Shown here: positions 8,316 to 15,786 of the stretch, in pieces
Layout of the letters: every line of letters begins with the position of its first letter
Position numbering within the stretch: the stretch's first letter is position 1
Source of the DNA: an uncultured Gammaproteobacteria bacterium
Lineage (GTDB): Bacteria > Pseudomonadota > Gammaproteobacteria > Pseudomonadales > Azotimanducaceae
Assembly: GCA_913045175.1 (NCBI GenBank)
Contig: CAJWQG010000019.1
Span: 1-58,316, forward strand
Reading direction: 5' to 3'
DNA length: 58,316 bases
Translations under genes and position numbers: made by a program
The notes under the pieces: generated by a model
The model's database searches: none
What the model was told of the DNA's origin: nothing
What the model saw: only the letters and a program-made list of their open reading frames with translations

Positions 8316-9128
8316 TTAATCGCCCATGTTAATTTCATAGGTGGCGGACTCGGGTCGTGCCAGTCCCTGTTTTGATGAGGCCAGCGCATCTAACATGAGA
8401 GATACGTTCTTTGACCCTTTAAACTCCTTCCGCGCCTGGCTGGTCGCTTCCTCTAGTCTCAACCCTCTTAGGAAAAGCAGCCTGAAAGCTTTTCTAACTT
8501 CAGCAATCTCGTCAGCATGATAGCCCGCTCGTTCCATGCCAACCTTATTGATTACTCGCATGTTTGCAGGAAAGCCTTCAGCAATCGTGAATGGTAGGAC
8601 ATCCTGTGTGAGTCGCGCCATACCTGCCACCATCGCCGCTTGGCCTACTCGACAAAACTGGTGGATTGCCGCAAGGCCACCAATATTTGCGTTATCACCA
8701 ATTGTTACGTGTCCAGCTATAGTCGCACAGTGGCTCAAGATAACCTGGTTTCCCACGGTACAGTTGTGGGCGACATGGGATTGCGCGAGGAAGGCGCAAT
8801 CATTACCTACAGTGGTTTTGCTACCTTCTTCTGTACCACTATGAATGCTAACAAACTCTCGGATGATATTGCGGTTGCCAATTTCCGTATAGGTCACGGT
8901 GTCATGCACGTGCTTGAGATCTTGTGACTGAATTCCCAGGGTCACGAATGGGAAGATATCGCAATCAGCGCCGATGGTTGTGTAGGGTTCAACAACAACG
9001 TGTGATCGAAGTGTGGTATTTGGACCAATTTGGGTGTTCGGTCCAATAGTACAGAAAGGGCCAATCACGCAATTATCACCAATGTCGGCGTTTTCGTGAA
9101 CGACGGCGAGTTTATCCACCTTAACCAT
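8316..9128 (-). CDS. lpxA: Acyl-[ACP]-UDP-N-acetylglucosamine O-acyltransferase
   Basis: 270 residues of hexapeptide-repeat left-handed beta helix (repeats such as IGDNCVIGPF, IGPNTQIGPN) with a helical C-terminal domain. The catalytic His region SHVAHNCTVGN and the HQFCRVG segment are conserved. LpxA performs the first step of lipid A synthesis in the cytoplasm, adding a 3-hydroxyacyl chain to UDP-GlcNAc. Normal length. Here it is separate from the usual lpxD-fabZ-lpxB neighbours and heads a minus-strand operon with a HAD phosphatase and galE, divergent from fabA. Confidence 0.93.
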   Translation of the reverse strand: MVKVDKLAVVHENADIGDNCVIGPFCTIGPNTQIGPNTTLRSHVVVEPYTTIGADCDIFPFVTLGIQSQDLKHVHDTVTYTEIGNRNIIREFVSIHSGTEEGSKTTVGNDCAFLAQSHVAHNCTVGNQVILSHCATIAGHVTIGDNANIGGLAAIHQFCRVGQAAMVAGMARLTQDVLPFTIAEGFPANMRVINKVGMERAGYHADEIAEVRKAFRLLFLRGLRLEEATSQARKEFKGSKNVSLMLDALASSKQGLARPESATYEINMGD

Positions 9129-9254
9129 GAGGATTTATTCTTTTTGTGTTCATTATTTCTGACCTTTTGCTCCTATTTTAGTTCATAAGCTGGTGTCTGT
9201 CTTAAAAGTCGTCACTTTTGGTGCAATTGGTACCATATCTCAATGAACCTGGCT

Positions 9255-9285
9255 TTGTTTTCTTTTGATCCTCCGATGATATAAT
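9255..9285 (+). promoter_or_regulatory. Candidate sigma70 promoter for fabA-fabB
   Basis: A perfect TATAAT at 9280-9285 has a weak upstream -35 candidate (TTGTTT at 9255-9260, 19-base spacer, or GTTTTC at 9257-9262, 17-base spacer). It lies 85 bases before the fabA start, in the 241-base divergent gap between lpxA and fabA. I did not recognise a FabR or FadR operator. Confidence 0.45.
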
Positions 9286-9369
9286 CCCGCCTCATAAATC
9301 CTATGGATTCCTTCCGTTTTGTCCCCAAACTCATCGATACCAAATGATACGCCCGCTCTCGATCGTTCC

Positions 9370-9885
9370 TTGATCGACAAGCATGAATTCTCCAAAGAAG
9401 AATTATTAGACTGCGGTAATGGCCGATTGTTTGGGCCTGGCCGTGCGCATTTGCCTGTTGACGAGATGCTAATGGTCGACCGCATCGTCGACATCAATGA
9501 AGATGGAGGCGTTAATGGCAAGGGCAAAATTGTTGCCGAAATGGATATCCATCCGGATTTGTGGTTTTTCAAATGCCATTTCGTAGGTGACCCGGTAATG
9601 CCTGGATGTCTTGGGCTAGATGCTTTGTGGCAGTTGGTGGGATTTTTTCTTGCCTGGAAGGGAAACTGGGGCGTTGGCCGTGCATTGGGGTGTGGCAAGG
9701 TAAAATTTGCTGGACAGGTGTTACCTACCGCAAAGCTAGTCAGGTACGATATAGACATTACAAAATTGCGGGAAGGTAAAACCGTAATGGGCATCGCAGA
9801 TTGTACGGTTTCTGTTGATGGCAATCGGATATACGAAGCGAACGCGGTGAAAGTTGGGCTATTTACTTCTCTGGACGAGTTTTAG
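9370..9885 (+). CDS. fabA: 3-hydroxydecanoyl-[ACP] dehydratase/isomerase
   Basis: 171 residues from TTG 9370; this start makes the catalytic His ([13 protein letters not shown]) residue 70, matching the E. coli protein. A TTG at 9319 would add 17 atypical residues, and no ATG is available in frame. FabA dehydrates beta-hydroxydecanoyl-ACP and isomerises the product, committing it to unsaturated fatty acids. The motifs [15 protein letters not shown] and [11 protein letters not shown] are all characteristic. fabB follows nine bases later, the standard gammaproteobacterial pair. The non-ATG start and weak ribosome site are unusual. Confidence 0.92.
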   Translation: MIDKHEFSKEELLDCGNGRLFGPGRAHLPVDEMLMVDRIVDINEDGGVNGKGKIVAEMDIHPDLWFFKCHFVGDPVMPGCLGLDALWQLVGFFLAWKGNWGVGRALGCGKVKFAGQVLPTAKLVRYDIDITKLREGKTVMGIADCTVSVDGNRIYEANAVKVGLFTSLDEF

Positions 9886-9894
9886 GGCAATCGA

Positions 9895-11109
9895 ATGAAG
9901 CGCGCAGTTATTACAGGACTTGGTTTAGTTTCGCCTTTGGGAAATAACGCAGAGGCAACATTGAATTCCCTTCGTGAAACGAAATCTGGAATCAAATATC
10001 AGGAAGCTTACGAAGAAATGGGCCTGAGAAGCCTGATCGCGGGTAGTATCGACATAGATATCGAAGATCGAATTGACCGAAAACTTCGCCGGTTCATGGG
10101 AGATGCAGCTGCTTTTTCTTATATCGCTCTGGATGAAGCCGTAGCCGACTCCGGACTGGAAGAGTCAGATGTGTCAAACGAGCGTACGGGTATCGTCGCG
10201 GGATCTGGTGGTGCTTCATCCTCAAATTTGACCGAGGCCGCCGACATTCTTCGAGAAAGGGGATTGAAACGAATTGGTCCGTATCGTGTTACGCGAACCA
10301 TGAGTTCAACTGTTTCGGCCTGTCTCGCAACACCATTCAAGATCAAGGGTGTGAATTATTCAATTACCTCTGCCTGTTCTACCAGTGCTCATTGTATTGG
10401 TCACGCTGTAGAGCTTATCCAGCTTGGAAAACAGGATGTAGTTCTGGCGGGTGGTGGTGAAGAAGAGCACTGGAGTATGACGTCGCTGTTTGACGCTATG
10501 GGAGCATTGTCGACTGCTCGTAACGATTCTCCAGAGAAAGCATCTCGAGCGTACGATCGTGATCGAGACGGGTTTGTCATTGCTGGTGGCGCTGGTTTCG
10601 TCATTGTAGAGGAGTTGGAGCACGCTAAGGCGCGGGGCGCAAAAATCTACGCGGAGGTTGTTGGCTACGGCGCGACGTCTGATGGTTACGATATGGTAGC
10701 TCCTTCTGGAGAAGGCGGCGAGCGCGCGATGCGAATGGCGATGTCTACGGTTGAAGGGAAGATTGACTACATCAATGCGCATGGCACCAGCACCCCCGCT
10801 GGGGATCCTCCCGAAATTGCAGCTATTCGACGAGTGTTTACGGGGGATGTGCCAAAGATTAGTTCTACCAAGTCGTTGTCAGGTCACTCGCTTGGTGCTG
10901 CCGGGGTCCATGAGGCGATATATTCTCTTCTTATGCTTGATAACGATTTCATTTGTGCGTCGGCCAATATTGAGAACCTGGACCCTGACATCGGTGAGGC
11001 GCCGATCGTGACATCCAGAATAGATGACGCGGGTATTAGAACTGCCATGTCTAACAGTTTTGGTTTTGGCGGCACTAACGCAGTCCTGGTGTTTCAGAAG
11101 CATGAATAA
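9895..11109 (+). CDS. fabB: Beta-ketoacyl-ACP synthase I
   Basis: 404 residues, normal for FabB. The catalytic triad is visible: Cys161 in SACSTSAHC, His in [11 protein letters not shown] and His in [11 protein letters not shown], plus the C-terminal [11 protein letters not shown]. It elongates the cis-3-decenoyl-ACP made by FabA, so the two genes together make unsaturated membrane lipids under anaerobic-type logic. Nine bases separate it from fabA and the pair is probably one transcript. Confidence 0.94.
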   Translation: MKRAVITGLGLVSPLGNNAEATLNSLRETKSGIKYQEAYEEMGLRSLIAGSIDIDIEDRIDRKLRRFMGDAAAFSYIALDEAVADSGLEESDVSNERTGIVAGSGGASSSNLTEAADILRERGLKRIGPYRVTRTMSSTVSACLATPFKIKGVNYSITSACSTSAHCIGHAVELIQLGKQDVVLAGGGEEEHWSMTSLFDAMGALSTARNDSPEKASRAYDRDRDGFVIAGGAGFVIVEELEHAKARGAKIYAEVVGYGATSDGYDMVAPSGEGGERAMRMAMSTVEGKIDYINAHGTSTPAGDPPEIAAIRRVFTGDVPKISSTKSLSGHSLGAAGVHEAIYSLLMLDNDFICASANIENLDPDIGEAPIVTSRIDDAGIRTAMSNSFGFGGTNAVLVFQKHE

Positions 11110-11140
11110 CGCTGTGTCGTTCGATGTGGCAACTAATCTC

Positions 11141-11155
11141 TTAATCGTAGATTAA
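11141..11155. promoter_or_regulatory. Inverted repeat upstream of phoB
   Basis: TTAATC-GTA-GATTAA, a perfect 6-3-6 inverted repeat 52 bases before the phoB start, could be a protein-binding site. It does not resemble the Pho box (direct CTGTCAT repeats), and I see no Pho box in this gap. Confidence 0.3.
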
Positions 11156-11207
11156 TATTCAGAGGCTATGATTGCGACCGCTGCAATAGGAGACCATCAG
11201 TCACCAC

Positions 11208-11897
11208 ATGGCTAGAGACAAAATAGTCGTCATTGAAGATGAGCCCGATATCGTCGAGGTTATTGCCTATAACCTCAAGCGAGAGGGTTTTAATGTTCAT
11301 TCCGCGGGTCGCGGGGACGAAGGCCTCAATGAGGTCCGAAATCAATCACCGGTTCTGGTCATTCTTGATCTTATGCTTCCGGGGATGGATGGCTTGTCAG
11401 TGTGTCAACAGATCAAGTCTGATCCGTTTACCCAGGATATTCCGATAATAATCGTTTCCGCCAAAGGTGAAGAGTCTGACGTGGTAATAGGGCTTGGTCT
11501 TGGCGCAGATGATTATCTTGCCAAACCATTTAGTCCACGGGAATTACTGGCGCGAGTGAAGGCTGTGCTTAGACGTGGACCCGTCCGACAGGATGAGCAG
11601 AAGGAACGCATACTAATTCGTGAATTGTTGATTGATATAGCGCGCCATGAAGTAAGGATCGCGGATCAGCTGATTAAGTTAACAGCAACGGAGTTCAAAA
11701 TTCTTCATCAGCTCGCGCGGCAACCTGGTCGTGCTTTTACCCGTGAACAGCTTCTCAATAGGGTGATTGGTGAGGGCGTGGTGGTGGTAGATCGCAATAT
11801 CGATGTTCACATTCGATCCATTCGGAAAAAGCTTGAAGATTACAGTCAGATGATCCAGACCATACGTGGCGTCGGATATCGCTTTGTAGGCGAATGA
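11208..11897 (+). CDS. phoB: Phosphate regulon response regulator PhoB
   Basis: 229 residues: receiver domain (1-120) with acidic pocket Glu10/Asp11, phosphoacceptor Asp54 (LVILDLMLPGMDG) and Lys106 (DDYLAKPFSP), then an OmpR/PhoB winged-helix domain (about 130-229) ending in the TIRGVGYRFVGE pattern. It activates the Pho regulon under phosphate limitation after phosphorylation by PhoR, whose gene begins seven bases downstream. No Pho box is evident in front of it. Assignment to PhoB over other OmpR-type regulators rests on the sequence pattern and the PhoR partner. Confidence 0.88.
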   Translation: MARDKIVVIEDEPDIVEVIAYNLKREGFNVHSAGRGDEGLNEVRNQSPVLVILDLMLPGMDGLSVCQQIKSDPFTQDIPIIIVSAKGEESDVVIGLGLGADDYLAKPFSPRELLARVKAVLRRGPVRQDEQKERILIRELLIDIARHEVRIADQLIKLTATEFKILHQLARQPGRAFTREQLLNRVIGEGVVVVDRNIDVHIRSIRKKLEDYSQMIQTIRGVGYRFVGE

Positions 11898-11904
11898 GTA
11901 AGCA

Positions 11905-13674
11905 TTGCTAAATTCAAGGTTTCTGTGGCAGCTCTGGGCTATGTTGGGCGGCCTGGTCATGGTGAGCACAATTGTTTTTGGTTGGATTACCGCGCAGCAA
12001 CTTGAGAACGATGTCAGAAACACCCTTCGTGAGTCCCTGCAGACCCAGGCAACCATATTGCAACAACTCGCGTTGCCACTTCTCGAGAATGGTCAGATCG
12101 CCACTGAAGCGCAGGTAGAACAGTTGGCCAGGGGTATTGATCACCGCATTACCTTGATAAACGTACAAGGGAAGGTGCTAGCGGATAACCGGGAATCTGC
12201 GGGTCTTATGGAAGATCACAGTTCTCGCCCAGAGATAGTTGATGCCCGAGCCCATGGGGTGGGAACCTCAGAGCGCCACAGTCAGACCGTACGGCAGACT
12301 ATGCTTTATGTCGCGCTCAGAATTGACCGGGAACCTAAGGGTTTTATTCGCATCGCGATGCCTTTGGAAATTATTCAAAGTCAGCTCAGTGAATTGCGAA
12401 GCAGGATATTCCTGAGTGCATTGCTGATCACCACCGTGTTTTTAATCATTGGTTTCCTGTTGGCCAGACGTGTTACCAGACCCCTGGTCGAGATCACTGA
12501 TACAGCGGAACAAATAGCAATGGGTCGTTATGGATTGAGGTTACCTGGGTCTCAAAGAGATGAGATTGGGAAGTTGTCAGCGGCGATGAACGAGTTGGCC
12601 AGTGAGACGGAAACAAGGATCCATGATTTGACGAGTAGTTGTAATCAGTTGGCTACCATTCTTGCTGGTTTGACCGAGGGAGTAATCGCTGTTGATATGG
12701 ACAGCACGATTTTGCACATTAACGACGCGGCACAGAAGATGTTGAGCGTTGATGCTCAGTATCTTCAACTGGCTCAACTACGAGATCTTCCACCAGCCGC
12801 AGAACTTACGCAGTCCACTCAGAGCTGCTTGCAGGAGCGGATTAGTTTACATATCTCGATTAAAGTCGATGAACGCAATATCGACGTTCTGATTGCGCCT
12901 CTTGACGGGCTTGATAACCAGGTTATTGGAGCGATTATCGTGCTACAGGATATAACCGAGATGCTACATCTGGAGAAAGTTCGTAGTGACTTTGTGGCCA
13001 ATGCCTCTCATGAGCTGAAGACACCAATTTCCGCAATTCGTGGGCTTGTAGAAACGATAATCGATGATTCCTCGATGGATAAGAGTGTGCTGACGACATT
13101 TCTGGGACGCATACAGAATCAGGCGATTCGTCTTGACACAATTGTGCAGGACTTGATCCGTCTCTCCCGTTTTGACGCACAGGATACTATTCGACGAGAC
13201 TCTAATGTGAATCTTAGTGAGATTATCAGAGCGGTTTATAAAGCTAAATTGGAAGATGCAGCAGATAGCGGAGTAGATTTGATGCTGGATATTCCATCCG
13301 ACTCAATCGTGATCCAGGGAGAATCCGAAGCGCTAGATCAGATGGTGTCGAATCTGGTCGATAATGCGATTAAGTACTGTGGCGATGATGGCAAGGTTGA
13401 GCTAAGGCTAAGCAGAAGAGGGCAGATGGCATGCATCGAAGTGAAGGACAATGGAATTGGTATTCCCAAGGAAGATCAACAGCGTATATTTGAGCGGTTT
13501 TACCGGGTAGATCGAGGAAGGTCCCGGGAGCAAGGTGGTACCGGGCTCGGTTTGTCTATCGTTAAGCACGTAGTTGGCTCGCATCATGGAGAGGTTACTG
13601 TTCGAAGTGGACTGGATAAAGGGACCGTATTCGAAGTCCGTATCCCCAGTACATTGGTGGCTGTATCCGAATGA
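11905..13674 (+). CDS. phoR: Phosphate regulon sensor histidine kinase PhoR
   Basis: 589 residues from TTG 11905; an in-frame stop lies just upstream and the next ATG (11941) would cut into the first membrane helix. Order: TM1 (about 8-30), periplasmic sensor (about 31-165), TM2 (about 168-188), HAMP, PAS-like domain (about 245-345), HisKA with phosphoacceptor His369 (NASHELKTP), and HATPase with N box (NLVDNAIKYC), G1 (DNGIGIP), F box and GGTGLGLSI. The sizeable periplasmic domain makes it longer than E. coli PhoR, like the larger PhoR/PnpS type. Coupled with phoB. Confidence 0.86.
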   Translation: MLNSRFLWQLWAMLGGLVMVSTIVFGWITAQQLENDVRNTLRESLQTQATILQQLALPLLENGQIATEAQVEQLARGIDHRITLINVQGKVLADNRESAGLMEDHSSRPEIVDARAHGVGTSERHSQTVRQTMLYVALRIDREPKGFIRIAMPLEIIQSQLSELRSRIFLSALLITTVFLIIGFLLARRVTRPLVEITDTAEQIAMGRYGLRLPGSQRDEIGKLSAAMNELASETETRIHDLTSSCNQLATILAGLTEGVIAVDMDSTILHINDAAQKMLSVDAQYLQLAQLRDLPPAAELTQSTQSCLQERISLHISIKVDERNIDVLIAPLDGLDNQVIGAIIVLQDITEMLHLEKVRSDFVANASHELKTPISAIRGLVETIIDDSSMDKSVLTTFLGRIQNQAIRLDTIVQDLIRLSRFDAQDTIRRDSNVNLSEIIRAVYKAKLEDAADSGVDLMLDIPSDSIVIQGESEALDQMVSNLVDNAIKYCGDDGKVELRLSRRGQMACIEVKDNGIGIPKEDQQRIFERFYRVDRGRSREQGGTGLGLSIVKHVVGSHHGEVTVRSGLDKGTVFEVRIPSTLVAVSE

Positions 13675-13694
13675 CGCGGTGGTTGTGCACCGCG
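13675..13694 (+). terminator. Hairpin directly after phoR
   Basis: CGCGGTG (13675-13681) and CACCGCG (13688-13694) form a 7-bp GC-rich stem with a six-base loop immediately after the phoR stop. A T-rich stretch (ATTTTAT) follows about six bases later. It resembles a rho-independent terminator, although the T run is not adjacent. Confidence 0.5.
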
Positions 13695-13756
13695 CGGGAT
13701 ATTTTATGCCGCGGCGAACTCAGTTACTATTGATGCACGTGACCCAGGATTGCCTT

Positions 13757-14065
13757 ATGAAATATCTTACTCCTTGCGTGATGATGACTGTTTTGACGGG
13801 CTGCCAATCTGTTTCCAGCACGCCGTCCCAGAAGATTATTGGTGTTTGGGAGTCAGAGATCGGCGGGTTCCCAATCACGCATGAGTATGGTGAATCCACC
13901 GTAAGCATTCCTGGCCACGAAGCGGTGAACTATGAGATTCAGGATGACGTTCTGACGTTGGACACGGTTGGGGCTAGCGAGAGAATTATCAGTTTCCCGT
14001 CGGAAAATTAGATGCATCAGACTGATCTTCTTACCGGAACCATCCAAAAGTTTTCTCGTCGCTGA
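13757..14065 (+). pseudogene. Small lipoprotein with an in-frame amber codon
   Basis: ATG 13757 opens a lipoprotein: a hydrophobic signal ending in the lipobox LTGC, then a small domain starting IIGVWESEIGGFPITHEYG. The frame meets TAG at 14009-14011 after 84 codons. Beyond it the same frame continues with protein-like residues including DLLTGTIQKFSRR to a TGA at 14063-14065, giving a 102-residue product if read through. The LTGT segment looks like the natural C-terminus. Inference: a nonsense change (CAG or GAG to TAG) or a sequence error; the truncated 84-residue form might still be made. Function unknown; outer-membrane or periplasmic location is implied. Confidence 0.55.
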
Positions 14066-14093
14066 TAGGCTATTGAGGACCCAAGTGCTGGTA

Positions 14094-14109
14094 CTGTATA
14101 TAAATACAG
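14094..14109. promoter_or_regulatory. LexA (SOS) box
   Basis: CTGTATATAAATACAG is an exact CTGT-N8-ACAG LexA operator with an AT-rich centre. It lies 36 bases before the start of the VRR-NUC nuclease gene, where LexA would block the promoter. Binding would place the nuclease-helicase pair under DNA-damage control. Confidence 0.85.
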
Positions 14110-14145
14110 GCTAATATTTATTGGTCTCAGGAAGCACTCAGGCCA

Positions 14146-15786
14146 ATGCCAGAAGATCTGCCGGCAGGTTATTATCTGCGAAATTTCACTTATCTTTTAA
14201 ATTTCGTTATCGAGCGCCACGAAGAGACACTAACCGTAGCCGAAAAGTCATTTTTCACCGAGTTTCAGGCGCTATCGCTGGATGCCCAGAGGCTTTATGT
14301 AAGATTGTGTAGCCGCAAGGGCCCTTTGTTCAGAGCCGACAAGCTGACCTATGAAGATATCTCTGATACCGCTATGGCGGTTGCTGAACTTGTCGATGAA
14401 GGGTTTGCCGACAGGGGGGCTGATTGCGACAATGAAGCCATCCTGGCACTTTGTACTCGAGCAGACCTGCTTTGTCTTTGCCGGCAGAACGAGACTAAGT
14501 CTGCCAGTAGTCTGAAGAAAGACCAGTTATTGGCCGTAGTAGCAGAAGCGATGGTGGGTCTGCCGCTACGAGCGCAGTTGCCCTTTACAGTGATCCAACC
14601 AAGGCGATTAGATGAGTTAAGAGTCTTTAGACTCTTGTTCTTCGGTAATCTTCATCAGGATATGACGGATTTCGTATTACACGAACTCGGGGTGGCACCA
14701 TTTGAGTCTTATGAAATTGATCACGAGGCACGTTTCTTTACTGACAGGACGCTACTAGATGAAACCCTGGCGCTTTACGAACTAAGCGAGTTATCCAGAG
14801 AGATCATAGATAGTGGGGAGAGAGAAACGTTGCTCCAGCTATGTGCGTCACTTCCTGATAGGAATCCTGATTTAGGCCATCGTTACGATCGTATCGTGAA
14901 CCGAATAGCGCGGCAGTTGGAACGCTACGATTGTTGCGTTGAGGCGTTTGAACTTTACCAGCGTTCCAGTAGCACGCCGGCCAGAGAAAGGTCCGCAAGG
15001 TTGTTACGCAAGATGGAACTCAGAGAGACATCTATCGAAATTTGTCAGGAGGTCCTGCGGGCACCCTGGGACGAAGCTGAGTACGAGTTTGCGGTTAAGT
15101 TTTCGCGGCGAATTCTGGGTAAAGACCATCGGTTTCAATCGACGCTACCGAGCGTCGAGTCGAGAGTTCAAACCGATGAGCTGGTTCTATATCCAGAAAA
15201 AGATTGTAACGTTGAGTCGCTGGTGTGTGGTTGGGCTGAGGAGCAGCGCTTTTCAGCGTACTACGTAGAGAACAGCTTGTTCCCGGGACTTTTCGGGTTG
15301 GCATTCTGGGACATTATCTTTGCTCCCGTCAGGGGCGCGTTCTTTAATCCTTTCCAACGTGGACCGTCCGACCTTTTTCAGCCAACTTTTGTGGATGCGC
15401 GTGCAGAAAGTATTGCGGAGAGGTACGCGTTTATCCAGGACCGTGAAAACTTGGCCTCCACGGTAATGAAACACTATAGGAGCAAGCATGGCCTGGCAAA
15501 TCGATTCGTCCACTGGGAAGCATTGTCAGAAGACCTTTTAGACCTCGCGATGTTCTGTATTCCGGTTCAACACCTGACCTTTGTTTTTGAGCGGATGATG
15601 TCTGATTTTCGAAATAACCTTAGTGGGTTTCCCGATCTAATCCTGTTCCGGGATGACACCTACCAACTAGTAGAGGTCAAGGGACCGGGCGATCGCTTGC
15701 AGGTCAATCAGCAACGATGGTTTCGTTATTTCGGCGAGAAAAACATTCCAGCTATAGTCACCAATGTTTCCTATCCGCCAGGATGA
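14146..15786 (+). CDS. FAN1-like VRR-NUC domain nuclease
   Basis: 546 residues ending in a VRR-NUC (PD-(D/E)XK-type) domain: FPDLILFRDD (Asp about 497) and QLVEVKGPGD (Glu and Lys about 511-513). The long helical N-terminal region matches bacterial FAN1 proteins (about 550-560 residues). FAN1 enzymes are structure-specific 5' flap endo/exonucleases that unhook DNA interstrand crosslinks. A LexA box sits 36 bases upstream. The stop overlaps the start of a helicase gene (ATGA), so the two are coupled. Seen: motifs, length, SOS box, overlap. Inferred: crosslink or flap repair induced by damage. Confidence 0.88.
   Translation: MPEDLPAGYYLRNFTYLLNFVIERHEETLTVAEKSFFTEFQALSLDAQRLYVRLCSRKGPLFRADKLTYEDISDTAMAVAELVDEGFADRGADCDNEAILALCTRADLLCLCRQNETKSASSLKKDQLLAVVAEAMVGLPLRAQLPFTVIQPRRLDELRVFRLLFFGNLHQDMTDFVLHELGVAPFESYEIDHEARFFTDRTLLDETLALYELSELSREIIDSGERETLLQLCASLPDRNPDLGHRYDRIVNRIARQLERYDCCVEAFELYQRSSSTPARERSARLLRKMELRETSIEICQEVLRAPWDEAEYEFAVKFSRRILGKDHRFQSTLPSVESRVQTDELVLYPEKDCNVESLVCGWAEEQRFSAYYVENSLFPGLFGLAFWDIIFAPVRGAFFNPFQRGPSDLFQPTFVDARAESIAERYAFIQDRENLASTVMKHYRSKHGLANRFVHWEALSEDLLDLAMFCIPVQHLTFVFERMMSDFRNNLSGFPDLILFRDDTYQLVEVKGPGDRLQVNQQRWFRYFGEKNIPAIVTNVSYPPG

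Noticed and set aside
9240-9824. A 194-codon minus-strand frame over fabA
   Set aside because: It is the shadow of fabA, with Ser/Pro/Asn-rich low-information residues; fabA is unambiguous.
11110-11207. Pho box before phoB
   Set aside because: No direct CTGTCAT-type repeats are present; only an unrelated inverted repeat.
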